The position numbers were made by a program, and so were the translations under genes. The notes below the pieces were generated by a model. It was not told the origin of the DNA. It worked only from the letters and a program-made list of their open reading frames with translations, and ran no database searches. Shown here piece after piece: positions 16,551-25,865 of a stretch of 64,000 bases of DNA; positions within the stretch are counted from its first letter, which is position 1, and the number at the start of each line of letters is the position of its first letter. The stretch comes from an uncultured Flavobacteriaceae bacterium (lineage in GTDB: Bacteria; Bacteroidota; Bacteroidia; Flavobacteriales; Flavobacteriaceae), in the NCBI GenBank assembly GCA_947488345.1, contig CANKZQ010000006.1, forward strand, positions 124,001 to 188,000. The letters are read 5' to 3'.

Positions 16551-18359
16551 TTAAAAGCAATAGCCGTTTTCAGCTTTCACTTTTTCAGCGATTTCATTAC
16601 GTAAATCTACGATATCTGGGTAGTTCACATACTTTGTGAAACGTTTAAGGCCCATTAACATCATTTTTTGCTCATCACCTTCAGCAAAAGAAATAATACT
16701 TTCTTTTCCTTTTTCCTCAATAATGTCTACCGAATGATATAAATATAATTTAGACATTGCAATTTGAACCGACTGCGCTTCTTCACCAAAACGTTTTACG
16801 TTTTTCTCAGTTCTTAAGATAGCAGATTCAGCCATATAGATTTCAATTAAGATATCGGCAGCAGCAATAAGTAGTTGTTGATGTTGTTCTAATTCAGCTC
16901 CATACTTTTGAGCAGCCGAACCAGCCACCATTAAAAATATTTTCTTCAACTTTTTGATAATTCCTTTCTCCTCAGCAAATAGTTCAGAGTAATCTGGAGT
17001 ATCAAAAGAAGGTACGCCCATTAATTCGTTAGCTACTGCTGTCGCAGGACCCAATAGGTCTAAATGACCTTTCATGGCTTTCTTTACCAACATACCAACA
17101 CATAACATTCTATTGATTTCGTTCGTTCCTTCATAGATACGTGCAATACGTGCATCTCTCCAAGCGGCTTCCATCGGAGTTTCCTCAGAAAAGCCCATAC
17201 CTCCAAAGATCTGAATACCTTCATCAGCAGCGTTTTGAACATCTTCAGATACAGCTACCTTTAAGATAGAGCATTCTATTGCATATTCTTCAACACCTTT
17301 TAATTCAGCTTCTTGATGCGTATTACCTTCCGCTTGACGGATCGCAATTCTATCTTCTATGTTTTTGGCCGCTCTATAACTTGCTGACTCACCAACATAT
17401 GCACTTGTAGCCATTTCTGCCAATTTCACCTTAATCGCTCCAAAATCAGCAATTGGTGTTTTGAATTGTTTACGCTCATTCGCATAATTTACGGCAGTTG
17501 ATAAAATACGACGTTGAGAATCTAAACAGGCGGCAGCCAATTTAATACGACCCACATTCAAGGCATTCATGGCAATTTTAAAACCTTCGCCACGACCTGC
17601 TAACATATTTTCAACAGGAACGACAGTATCGTTAAAAAATACCTGACGCGTAGAAGAGGCACGGATACCTAATTTATGCTCCTCTTCACCCATAGTAATA
17701 CCATTACTAGCATCATTCTCTACAATAAAACCAGTAATGTTTTTATCGTCTTCAATACGAGCAAATACGATCATCAAACTACAAAAACCTGCATTTGAGA
17801 TCCACATTTTTTGCCCGTTAATTTTATAACTTTTACCATCTTCAGATAGGCTAGCAGTCGTTTTACCAGAGTTGGCATCACTACCTGCACCTGGTTCTGT
17901 TAAACAATAAGCCCCAAACCACTCTCCTGTAGCCAACTTTGGCACATATTTTTTCTTTTGTTCCTCTGTTCCATATAAGGTAATTGGCATGGTACCGATT
18001 CCTGTATGAGCTCCAAATGCCGTACTAAAAGAACCCGTTCCGCTCGAAATATAGTCACATACGAGCATAGTTGATACGAAGCCCATGTCCATACCTCCGT
18101 AGGCCTCAGGAACAGAAACACCTAAAAAACCTAGCTCACCAGCTTTACGCATACACTCTTCGGTTAATGCATAGTCTTTGGCTTCAAAGCGTGGTTTATG
18201 TGGAATAATTTCACGATCATTAAATTCTTTTACGGCTTCTTTCATCATCTGTTGCTCTTCCGTAAAATCTTCGGGAGTAAACACATCTTCACATTGGGTC
18301 TCTTTCACAAGAAACTGACCGCCACGTAAAATATCTTTATTTATAGTTTCTGTACTCAT
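16551..18359 (-). CDS. Acyl-CoA dehydrogenase, long form
   Basis: A 602-residue FAD enzyme that catalyses the first oxidation of acyl-CoA in beta-oxidation. Signatures are GAYCLTEPGAGSDA, WISNAGFCSLMIVFAR and IQIFGGMGFSEE, and the catalytic Glu lies in RIYEGTNEINR near residue 414. About 170 residues of extra C-terminal helix make it longer than the standard 380-residue enzyme, as in VLCAD-like and many Bacteroidota homologs. It is the last gene of the fad operon, 121 bp after the thiolase. Confidence 0.93.
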   Translation of the reverse strand: MSTETINKDILRGGQFLVKETQCEDVFTPEDFTEEQQMMKEAVKEFNDREIIPHKPRFEAKDYALTEECMRKAGELGFLGVSVPEAYGGMDMGFVSTMLVCDYISSGTGSFSTAFGAHTGIGTMPITLYGTEEQKKKYVPKLATGEWFGAYCLTEPGAGSDANSGKTTASLSEDGKSYKINGQKMWISNAGFCSLMIVFARIEDDKNITGFIVENDASNGITMGEEEHKLGIRASSTRQVFFNDTVVPVENMLAGRGEGFKIAMNALNVGRIKLAAACLDSQRRILSTAVNYANERKQFKTPIADFGAIKVKLAEMATSAYVGESASYRAAKNIEDRIAIRQAEGNTHQEAELKGVEEYAIECSILKVAVSEDVQNAADEGIQIFGGMGFSEETPMEAAWRDARIARIYEGTNEINRMLCVGMLVKKAMKGHLDLLGPATAVANELMGVPSFDTPDYSELFAEEKGIIKKLKKIFLMVAGSAAQKYGAELEQHQQLLIAAADILIEIYMAESAILRTEKNVKRFGEEAQSVQIAMSKLYLYHSVDIIEEKGKESIISFAEGDEQKMMLMGLKRFTKYVNYPDIVDLRNEIAEKVKAENGYCF

Positions 18360-18480
18360 GGTTATTATATTTTTTTAGTTTTTGTTTGTAAAATTTAGTT
18401 TAAAAATTAGCTTCCTCTATTATTTTCTTAAGTTCGTTTTTGCGGTTCACATTTTTTCAAAATGTCAAGCAAAATTCCAT

Positions 18481-19665
18481 TTAATTCAATAATTCATAGA
18501 CACCTGCTGCGCCTTGACCGGTACCAACACACATGGTAACAACACCATATTTGTTCTTTCTGCGTCTCATTTCATTGAATAACTGAACCGATAATTTCGC
18601 GCCAGTACAGCCTAAAGGATGTCCTAATGAAATAGCACCACCGTTTACATTTACAATGTCTTGATTCAGATCTAATTCACGTATCACACCCAATGATTGT
18701 GAAGCAAAAGCTTCGTTAAGTTCGAACAGATCAATATCCTTCATATCTAAACCTGCTTGTTGCAATGCCTTCGGTACCGCCTTTATTGGACCCATACCCA
18801 TGATACGAGGTTCAATACCAACAGCAGCATATGATACCATACGAGCAATTGGTTCTAAGTTTAATTCTTTCACCATTTCTTCGCTCATAATCAATACAAA
18901 GGCCGCACCATCACTCATTTGTGATGAGTTACCCGCAGTCACGCTTCCGCCTTGAGCGAAAACCGGACGCAATCTAGCTAAGGCTTCTTTTGATGTTCCG
19001 CGACGAGGTCCTTCATCAGTATCAACCGTATATGATTTTGATTGTTTCTTACCATTTCCATCTAAAAAGACCTGCTCAACATTTATTGGTACGATATCTT
19101 CTTTGAAAGTACCATTGTCTAAAGCTCTCAATGACTTTTCATGAGAATTGAACGAAAATTCATCCTGATCTTCTCTTGAAATATTATACTGTTGGGCAAC
19201 AGCTTCGGCTGTCAGTCCCATCCCCCAATAATAATCTTCATGTCCAGCAGCAGCTGACTTATAATTTGGTGTGGGCCTATAACCTCCCATTGGGATATAA
19301 CTCATACTTTCTGCACCTCCGGCAATAATACAATCGGCCATACCTGATTGAATTTTAGCAACACCAATGCTAATGGTTTCAAGACCAGAAGCACAATATC
19401 TATTCACAGTAACGCCTGGTACGTCTTCAATTTTCAATCCCATTAATGAGATTAAACGTGCCATATTTAAGCCTTGTTCTGCCTCTGGCATCGCATTACC
19501 AACGATTACATCGTCAATTCTTGTTTTATCTAACTGAGGTACATCTTTTAAAAGATGCTCAATCGTTTCTGCAGCTAACTCATCAGGTCGTTTAAATCTG
19601 AATAAACCTTTTGGAGCTTTACCAACTGCGGTTCTATATCCTTTTACTATATATGCTGTTTTCAT
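18481..19665 (-). CDS. fadA: Acetyl-CoA acyltransferase (3-ketoacyl-CoA thiolase)
   Basis: A 394-residue thiolase that carries out the last step of beta-oxidation. It has the nucleophilic Cys in VNRYCASGLETIS (about 91), the His of ELNEAFASQ/GHPLGCTGAKL, and the second Cys in CVGTGQGAAG near the C-terminus. It lies 4 bp from fadB and clearly belongs to the same operon. Length and motifs are normal. Confidence 0.94.
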   Translation of the reverse strand: MKTAYIVKGYRTAVGKAPKGLFRFKRPDELAAETIEHLLKDVPQLDKTRIDDVIVGNAMPEAEQGLNMARLISLMGLKIEDVPGVTVNRYCASGLETISIGVAKIQSGMADCIIAGGAESMSYIPMGGYRPTPNYKSAAAGHEDYYWGMGLTAEAVAQQYNISREDQDEFSFNSHEKSLRALDNGTFKEDIVPINVEQVFLDGNGKKQSKSYTVDTDEGPRRGTSKEALARLRPVFAQGGSVTAGNSSQMSDGAAFVLIMSEEMVKELNLEPIARMVSYAAVGIEPRIMGMGPIKAVPKALQQAGLDMKDIDLFELNEAFASQSLGVIRELDLNQDIVNVNGGAISLGHPLGCTGAKLSVQLFNEMRRRKNKYGVVTMCVGTGQGAAGVYELLN

Positions 19666-19669
19666 TTTC

Positions 19670-22060
19670 TTAATTTCTTAAAGGTTTACCTGTTTTTAAC
19701 ATGTGCTCAATACGTTCTAGTGTTTTTCGCTCTGTACATAAACTCATAAATGCCTCACGTTCAAGATCTAATAGATATTGTTCGCTTACATACGTTGGTT
19801 CTGACAAATCACCACCAGCCATTACATATCCTAATTTGTTCGCAATTTTTTGGTCATGCTCTGATGCATATTTACCATGTACTAAACTGTCAGTACCAAC
19901 TAAAAACATACCTAATGCTTGTTGTCCCATTACATATGCTTGTTTAGGAGCAGGTTGAGAATAACCGTCTTCTAACATCTGAATCGCATGTCTTTTTGCT
20001 GTTGCTATTTGACGATCTTTATTTACAATAACGAGATCTTTATGTTCTTTAAAGAACCCTAAATCATAAGCCTCATGTGCCGAAGTAGCCACTTTAGCCA
20101 TTGCTACATTGATAAAATAATCTCTTAGCTTATTTAGTTTTACGTCATCTTTTAGTGCACCTTCAGTGGCTCTTAACGCCATTTCTTTCGAACCAGCGCC
20201 TCCAGGAATGATACCTACACCAAATTCTACCAATCCGATATAAGTTTCGGCGGCGGCGATTACTTTATCAGCATGCAATGACAATTCACAGCCACCACCT
20301 AGGGTCATGCCATGTGGTGCTACAATAGTAGGGCATGAAGAATAACGCAAGCGCATCACAGTATCTTGAAAATATTTGGCTCCAAAATTAAGCTCATCAT
20401 ATTCTTGCTCAACAGCCATCATAAATACCATACCTAGGTTGGCACCTACGGTAAAGTTTGCTGCTTGATTACCTAAAATAACGGCATCATATTCGGTTTC
20501 CGCTAAGTCTATACCTTTATTTATAGCTTGTAACACACCAGAACCGAGCGTATTCATCTTAGATTGGAACTCTACATTTAAAACACCATCACCTAAATGT
20601 TGAATAGAAGCGTCGGCATTGCTCCATACTGTTTTGGCCTCACGGATATTATCAAGAATAATAAACGCATCTTGACCTGGAATTTTTTCTTGCGCTTTTG
20701 CCGGAATTGAGTAATACTGTCTTGCACCATCCTTCACTGTATAAAAGGTCTTTCCGCCGGCAGCAACCATATCTGAAACCCATGCAGCAGGTGCTAAACC
20801 TTCTGCCTTCATTAATTCTAATCCGGCTTCAACACCAACAGCATCCCAAATTTCAAACGGGCCATGTTGCCATCCAAAACCAGCTTTTACCGCATCGTCT
20901 ATTCTATATAATTCATCAGAAATTTCTGGAATTCTATTTTGCGCATAGGCAAACATTAAAGCAAATGTCTTACGATAGAATTCTCCTGCTTTATCTTTAC
21001 CTTTCACTAAAACCTTAAAACGATCAACAACATTTTCTATCGTCTTCGTCGCTTCTAAAGAAGCAAATTTCGCACGTTTTTTAGGTCGATATTCTAAGGT
21101 ATTTAAATCTAAAGAGAAAATTTCTTTGCCCTCTTTTTTATAGAAACCTTGTTTTGTTTTGCTTCCTAACCATTTGTTCTCCATCATTTTATTGATGAAA
21201 TCTGGTAAGACAAAAGAATCGCGCATTTCATCATCTGGGCAATTATCTGCAACACCATTTGCCGTATGTACTAAGGTATCTAAACCTACAACATCGACAG
21301 TTCTAAACGTAGCCGATTTCGCTCTTCCAATAAGAGGTCCTGTTAACTTATCAACTTCTTCAATAGTTAAATCGAGTTCTTTTACTACATGAAACAAACT
21401 CATGATTCCGAAAACCCCAATTCGATTTCCTATAAACGCTGGAGTATCTTTAGCCAATACCGAGGTTTTACCTAAAAATTTCTCACCATACATCATTAAG
21501 AAATCTGTTACCTCTTGCTCACAATTTGGACCAGGTACTACTTCAAATAATTTTAAATATCTAGGAGGATTGAAGAAATGAGTTACGGCAAAGTTCTTTT
21601 GAAAATCTTCGCTTCTTCCTTCATTCATAAATTTAATAGGTATCCCAGAAGTATTTGACGTTATCAAGGTACCAGGTTTTCTGTGTTTTTCAACTTGCTC
21701 AAAAACTTTTTGTTTGATATCAAGACGCTCTACTACAACTTCTATAACCCAATCAACTTCAGATATTTTGTGCAAATCATCTTCTAAATTACCCGTCGAA
21801 ATTCTTGAGGCAAATTTTTGATTATATATAGGAGAAGGTTTTGATTTTAAGGAAGCTTTCAAACTGCCATCTACAATACTATTGCGTACCGCCTTGCTTT
21901 CTAGTGTTAAACCTTTCGCTTTAAAAGCATCAGAAAGCTCTCTAGGTACTATATCAAGTAGCAAAACTTCTACACCAATATTGGCGAAGTGACATGCAAT
22001 ACCAGATCCCATAATACCGGATCCGATGACGGCTACTTTTTTTATTGCTCTTTTTTTCAT
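19670..22060 (-). CDS. fadB: 3-hydroxyacyl-CoA dehydrogenase / enoyl-CoA hydratase fusion
   Basis: A 796-residue bifunctional beta-oxidation protein. An N-terminal NAD-binding Rossmann domain (VAVIGSGIMGSGIACHFA, residues 9-26) and a 3HCDH C-domain (THFFNPPRYLKLFEVV) come first. A crotonase domain follows, with oxyanion-hole and Glu-bearing segments HGMTLGGGCELSLHAD and LVEFGVGIIPGGAG. The order dehydrogenase-then-hydratase is opposite to E. coli FadB but common in Bacteroidota and Bacillus FadN types. It sits between marR and fadA in the operon. Confidence 0.93.
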   Translation of the reverse strand: MKKRAIKKVAVIGSGIMGSGIACHFANIGVEVLLLDIVPRELSDAFKAKGLTLESKAVRNSIVDGSLKASLKSKPSPIYNQKFASRISTGNLEDDLHKISEVDWVIEVVVERLDIKQKVFEQVEKHRKPGTLITSNTSGIPIKFMNEGRSEDFQKNFAVTHFFNPPRYLKLFEVVPGPNCEQEVTDFLMMYGEKFLGKTSVLAKDTPAFIGNRIGVFGIMSLFHVVKELDLTIEEVDKLTGPLIGRAKSATFRTVDVVGLDTLVHTANGVADNCPDDEMRDSFVLPDFINKMMENKWLGSKTKQGFYKKEGKEIFSLDLNTLEYRPKKRAKFASLEATKTIENVVDRFKVLVKGKDKAGEFYRKTFALMFAYAQNRIPEISDELYRIDDAVKAGFGWQHGPFEIWDAVGVEAGLELMKAEGLAPAAWVSDMVAAGGKTFYTVKDGARQYYSIPAKAQEKIPGQDAFIILDNIREAKTVWSNADASIQHLGDGVLNVEFQSKMNTLGSGVLQAINKGIDLAETEYDAVILGNQAANFTVGANLGMVFMMAVEQEYDELNFGAKYFQDTVMRLRYSSCPTIVAPHGMTLGGGCELSLHADKVIAAAETYIGLVEFGVGIIPGGAGSKEMALRATEGALKDDVKLNKLRDYFINVAMAKVATSAHEAYDLGFFKEHKDLVIVNKDRQIATAKRHAIQMLEDGYSQPAPKQAYVMGQQALGMFLVGTDSLVHGKYASEHDQKIANKLGYVMAGGDLSEPTYVSEQYLLDLEREAFMSLCTERKTLERIEHMLKTGKPLRN

Positions 22061-22081
22061 TCTATTATTGTTCTATTAAGT

Positions 22082-22540
22082 TTATACAGCTTTACTTTTT
22101 GCCTCATTGAAAATGGCTCGCTCAGCTATTAATTGGTTTATTTTTTCTGTAACTTCAAAAAAGTGATTTAATTTTTCATCAGAGACAAAAGCTCGTATCG
22201 CTTCATTAAAGGTAATCACAGTTTCTCTAGAAACTTTACGCATTTCTTTTCCATAATCTGTTAACTTTATCAGCACGCTTCTACCATCATCTGGATTTTT
22301 CTCTCGATAAATAGCTCCTTTTTCTTCCATCGTTTTTAAAATCCTTGAAAGACTGGTGGGCTCCATTCCCATTAGCGGGCCAAGGGCGGTGGAGGGTGTG
22401 CCATTTTCAAAATCAATGTTTAATAATACAAAGGCTGTGGCCATTGTACTATTATGTTTTGCAGCTTGTTCGTTATACATTTTTGCTACTGCTTGCCAGG
22501 TAGCTCGTAGTGAATGATCTATGGTATTCTCTTTATGCAT
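22082..22540 (-). CDS. MarR-family repressor of the fad operon
   Basis: A 152-residue MarR winged-helix regulator. The DNA-binding region includes PLMGMEPTSLSRILKTME and the wing NPDDGRSVLIKLTDYG. It is the first gene of the marR-fadB-fadA-dehydrogenase operon, so it probably represses fatty-acid degradation and is released by an acyl-CoA or fatty acid; that ligand is inferred from context only. The frame extends ten residues upstream (22570), but a -7 promoter element falls inside that extension, so the ATG at 22540 is used. Confidence 0.87.
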   Translation of the reverse strand: MHKENTIDHSLRATWQAVAKMYNEQAAKHNSTMATAFVLLNIDFENGTPSTALGPLMGMEPTSLSRILKTMEEKGAIYREKNPDDGRSVLIKLTDYGKEMRKVSRETVITFNEAIRAFVSDEKLNHFFEVTEKINQLIAERAIFNEAKSKAV

Positions 22541-22544
22541 GTTA

Positions 22545-22552
22545 CAAATATA
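22545..22552 (-). promoter_or_regulatory. Promoter -7 element of the marR-fad operon
   Basis: Read on the minus strand it is TATATTTG, an exact consensus match only 4 bp before the marR start codon. The transcript would be leaderless or nearly so. Confidence 0.55.
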
Positions 22553-22563
22553 TAAAAAAATAC

Positions 22564-22575
22564 TATGCATGCATA
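22564..22575. promoter_or_regulatory. Candidate MarR operator TATGCATGCATA
   Basis: A perfect 12-bp palindrome centred between 22569 and 22570, 12 bp upstream of the -7 element and so in the spacer or -33 region. It also lies about 85 bp before the divergent ABC transporter gene. MarR proteins bind such short dyads at their own promoters. Confidence 0.55.
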
Positions 22576-22658
22576 ATAAATTTCAAAATAATTATATTTT
22601 GTAACAAATGGTTGCTTTTTTTGTCAAATGAATATCTTTACCAAAATTTATGCAATAC

Positions 22659-23585
22659 ATGAACAATTTACTTGTCGCTGAAAACATCGTTAAGACCTTT
22701 GGAGGTTATCGAGCGCTTAATGATGTATCTATCGAAGTACCCAAGGGAAGTATTTTCGGCTTATTAGGACCTAACGGAGCAGGAAAGACCACTCTCATTA
22801 GAATTATCAATCAAATTACGATGCCAGATCAAGGTTTGGTGACCTTAGATGGTGAACCGTTGAAGGCCGATCATATAAAAGATATTGGGTATTTGCCTGA
22901 AGAAAGAGGGCTCTATAAATCGATGAAAGTAGGAGAGCAGGCCTTGTACTTAGCACAGCTGAAAGGCTTAAGTCATGCTGAAGCGAAAAAACAGCTGAAA
23001 TATTGGTTTGATAAGTTCGAAATAGGAAACTGGTGGAATAAGAAAATTCAGGAGTTATCGAAAGGGATGGCACAAAAAATCCAATTCATTGTAACTGTTC
23101 TGCACAAACCTAAGTTGTTAATTTTTGATGAGCCATTTAGTGGTTTTGATCCAATTAATGCGAATATGATTAAAGATGAAATCTTACAACTAAGAGAGGA
23201 TGGGGCGACCGTAATTTTCTCAACACATAGAATGGAATCAGTGGAGGAGTTATGTGATCATATTGCGTTGTTAGATAAATCTAATAAAATTTTGGACGGA
23301 AAACTACTTGATATTAAACGCGCCTATAAATCAAATACGTTTGAGGTAGGTTTGATTACTGATCGTAAATCTGAAGTGACACAGGGTCTTCAGGAAAAGT
23401 TTTCGATTTCTGATGCTACGTTTAAAACAATCAACGATGAGTTGAAATTCAATATTAAAATTGACAATGGAGCATCTCCGAATGAATTGGTTTCTCATTT
23501 AACTTCAAAAGGAGAGTTAACACATTTTGTCGAAGTGGTACCAAGTGTGAGTGATATTTTTATTCAAACAGTTCAAAACAATTAA
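22659..23585 (+). CDS. ABC transporter ATP-binding protein (NatA-like)
   Basis: An ATPase subunit of about 308 residues. Walker A is GLLGPNGAGKTT, the signature is ELSKGMAQK (a variant of LSGGQ), Walker B is LLIFDEPFSGFDP and the switch His is in FSTHRM. The C-terminal 80 residues match the extra domain of ABC-2 exporters of the NatA/DrrA type. The ATG at 22650 would add three residues. The permease starts one base after the stop, so the two form an exporter. Substrate unknown (sodium, antibiotic or lipid have precedents). Confidence 0.9.
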   Translation: MNNLLVAENIVKTFGGYRALNDVSIEVPKGSIFGLLGPNGAGKTTLIRIINQITMPDQGLVTLDGEPLKADHIKDIGYLPEERGLYKSMKVGEQALYLAQLKGLSHAEAKKQLKYWFDKFEIGNWWNKKIQELSKGMAQKIQFIVTVLHKPKLLIFDEPFSGFDPINANMIKDEILQLREDGATVIFSTHRMESVEELCDHIALLDKSNKILDGKLLDIKRAYKSNTFEVGLITDRKSEVTQGLQEKFSISDATFKTINDELKFNIKIDNGASPNELVSHLTSKGELTHFVEVVPSVSDIFIQTVQNN

Positions 23586-23586
23586 A

Positions 23587-24903
23587 ATGAATCATTTAGG
23601 ATTAATTACAAAACGAGAGTTCTTAAATAAAGTAAAGAATAAGTCCTTCATTTTAATGACTTTTTTGAGTCCGTTAATCATGGTTGGAGTCATTACCTTA
23701 GTAGTGTATTTAACTCAGTTGAATAATGATAAAGTGCGCACCATTTCGGTGTTAGATGAAAGTCAGTTATTTGCTAATGAATTTGTAGATACAGAGAATA
23801 CCAAGTATGATTTATTAGAGTCTTTAGAATTAGATACAGCAAAAAAATTGGTGCAGGAAGCTGGTAATTACGGATTACTCTACATCCCGAAAGGTGATAG
23901 TATTGATGCTATTGCCGACAAGATTAAATTCTTTTCTGAGGATTCTCCTTCTCTGATAGTCATGGATAAGATTGAGGATAAAATCGAAGAAAAGGCACGA
24001 AACATCAAGTTGAAGAATTCGGGATTGGATCCAGAAATTGTAAATAACTTACGCGTTAAAATAAATGCCAATTTAGAAACTTTTGAAGGAGAGAAAACTT
24101 CGAAAATGGGAAGTGGATTGAAACTGGCCGCGGGAGGTATAGCTGGCTATTTACTCTTTATGTTTATCATCATATATGGTAATATGATTATGCGCAGTGT
24201 GATTGAAGAAAAAACGAGTAGGATCATAGAAGTCATTATTTCGTCGGTAAAACCAATACAATTATTACTGGGTAAAATATTTGGTACCACCTTAGCGGGA
24301 ATTACACAATTCTTAACATGGGTTATTGTTGGAGGGCTTTTGTTTGTCGTAGTTTCTGCGGTTTTCGGAATTGATATTGCGGGTGCTCAAATGGAGCAGC
24401 AGCAAGAAGTGATGAATCAAGTGGCGAACAATCAGGAAGCTCAAGACGGAATCAATATGTTATTTCAAGAATTTTGGAATTTACCATTGGCAAATCTTAT
24501 CGTCATGTTTGTATTCTTCTTTATAGGAGGGTATTTATTATATGCATCTTTATATGCCGCTATTGGTGCTGCCGTAGATAACGAAACAGATACGCAACAA
24601 TTTATGTTACCGATCATTATGCCACTCATGTTGGCCATATATGTTGGATTTTTTACGGTGATAGAAAATCCGCACGGTACCGTATCTCAAGTATTTTCAT
24701 ATATACCATTTACCTCACCCGTGGTGATGCTTATGCGCATTCCTTTTGGAGTGCCTATTTGGCAGCAACTTATTTCGCTTGTATTCTTATTTGGAACCTT
24801 CTTTTTAACGGTGCTGTTCGCAGCAAAAATTTATCGCGTTGGTATTTTAATGTATGGTAAAAAACCGAGCTATAAAGAGTTGATGAAATGGTTGAAATAT
24901 TAA
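23587..24903 (+). CDS. ABC-2 type permease (NatB-like)
   Basis: A 438-residue membrane subunit partnering the ATPase just upstream. One TM helix near residues 18-40 is followed by a large extracytoplasmic domain (about 40-180) and then five or six TM helices. The segment IMRSVIEEKTSRIIEVIISSVKP is typical of NatB/ABC-2 permeases. A longer frame from 23551 overlaps the ATPase and is unlikely; MNHLGLITKREF is the family-like N-terminus. The transported substrate cannot be inferred. Confidence 0.9.
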   Translation: MNHLGLITKREFLNKVKNKSFILMTFLSPLIMVGVITLVVYLTQLNNDKVRTISVLDESQLFANEFVDTENTKYDLLESLELDTAKKLVQEAGNYGLLYIPKGDSIDAIADKIKFFSEDSPSLIVMDKIEDKIEEKARNIKLKNSGLDPEIVNNLRVKINANLETFEGEKTSKMGSGLKLAAGGIAGYLLFMFIIIYGNMIMRSVIEEKTSRIIEVIISSVKPIQLLLGKIFGTTLAGITQFLTWVIVGGLLFVVVSAVFGIDIAGAQMEQQQEVMNQVANNQEAQDGINMLFQEFWNLPLANLIVMFVFFFIGGYLLYASLYAAIGAAVDNETDTQQFMLPIIMPLMLAIYVGFFTVIENPHGTVSQVFSYIPFTSPVVMLMRIPFGVPIWQQLISLVFLFGTFFLTVLFAAKIYRVGILMYGKKPSYKELMKWLKY

Positions 24904-24925
24904 AGTAATCCTGTATCTTTAACTA

Positions 24926-25765
24926 ATGGATAAGCTATTAGAATTTCTTAATTATGAATTCCCTCTAGGGGATAAAATTCATATATCGGTGAAGGTCCTT
25001 CTGATTCTGATAGTTGCACTATTTTTAGCTTCTTATGTTCTTAAGGTAGTACGAAAGTTAATTACAAGAAAATTACCTCAAGATGACAAAGTAAAGTTTA
25101 TCTCGGTATTCGGCTACTTGAAATGGTTGATTTATGTGATTATTTTCTTGGTTACCTTACATAATGCGGGTATCAATGTAACTGCTATTTTTGCAGCTTC
25201 GGCAGCATTGCTAATTGGGATTGGGTTAGCCTTACAAACCTTATTTCAAGATATCATTTCGGGCATCTTTATCTTGATTGATCAAACGGTACATGTTGGA
25301 GATATCATTGAGTTAGACGGCAAAGTAGGTCGTGTGGAAGAAATAAATTTAAGAACGACCAGAGCCGTAACTATTGATAATAAAGTCCTAGTGATTCCGA
25401 ATCATTTATATTTAACAAACACCTTATATAACTGGACAGAAAATGGTACAACGACTAGAGAAAGTGTAGAGGTGGGTGTTGCCTATGGCAGTGATACTGA
25501 GTTGGTGAAGAAATTATTGTTAGAAGTGGCCAAAAACCATCCAGATGTATTTAAACATCCAGAACCGATGGTACTATTCACCAATTTTGGAGATAGCTCC
25601 CTCGATTTTAAATTGGTATTTACCTTAAACGATAGTTTTCAAGCGGGCTTGCCGAAAAGTGATATACGATTTGCAATCGATAAAAAATTCAGAGAACATT
25701 ATATTGAGATTCCATTCCCTCAGCGCGATATTCACATTATCAATCCTCAAAACTTAAAGAAGTAG
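24926..25765 (+). CDS. Small-conductance mechanosensitive channel (MscS family)
   Basis: A 279-residue inner-membrane channel that opens on osmotic downshock. Three TM helices occupy roughly 20-45, 65-85 and 90-125; the pore-lining helix reads AASAALLIGIGLALQTLFQD. The beta domain follows with VHVGDIIELDGKVGRVEEINLRTT, then a C-terminal alpha/beta domain. It lacks the larger periplasmic extension of MscK types. It lies 22 bp after the ABC permease and may be cotranscribed, though no functional link is evident. Confidence 0.9.
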   Translation: MDKLLEFLNYEFPLGDKIHISVKVLLILIVALFLASYVLKVVRKLITRKLPQDDKVKFISVFGYLKWLIYVIIFLVTLHNAGINVTAIFAASAALLIGIGLALQTLFQDIISGIFILIDQTVHVGDIIELDGKVGRVEEINLRTTRAVTIDNKVLVIPNHLYLTNTLYNWTENGTTTRESVEVGVAYGSDTELVKKLLLEVAKNHPDVFKHPEPMVLFTNFGDSSLDFKLVFTLNDSFQAGLPKSDIRFAIDKKFREHYIEIPFPQRDIHIINPQNLKK

Positions 25766-25865
25766 GTAGGTATTGGAGATGGCATGTATCTTGATATACA
25801 ATTAGTAATTAGATTAGATCTAAGCGATTTAATAAAAGACGAATAAACGAATCAACAAAAAAATT

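Noticed and set aside
19670-22060. Domain order of the FadB fusion as an anomaly
   Set aside because: Dehydrogenase first and hydratase second is a well-known alternative arrangement and all motifs are intact.
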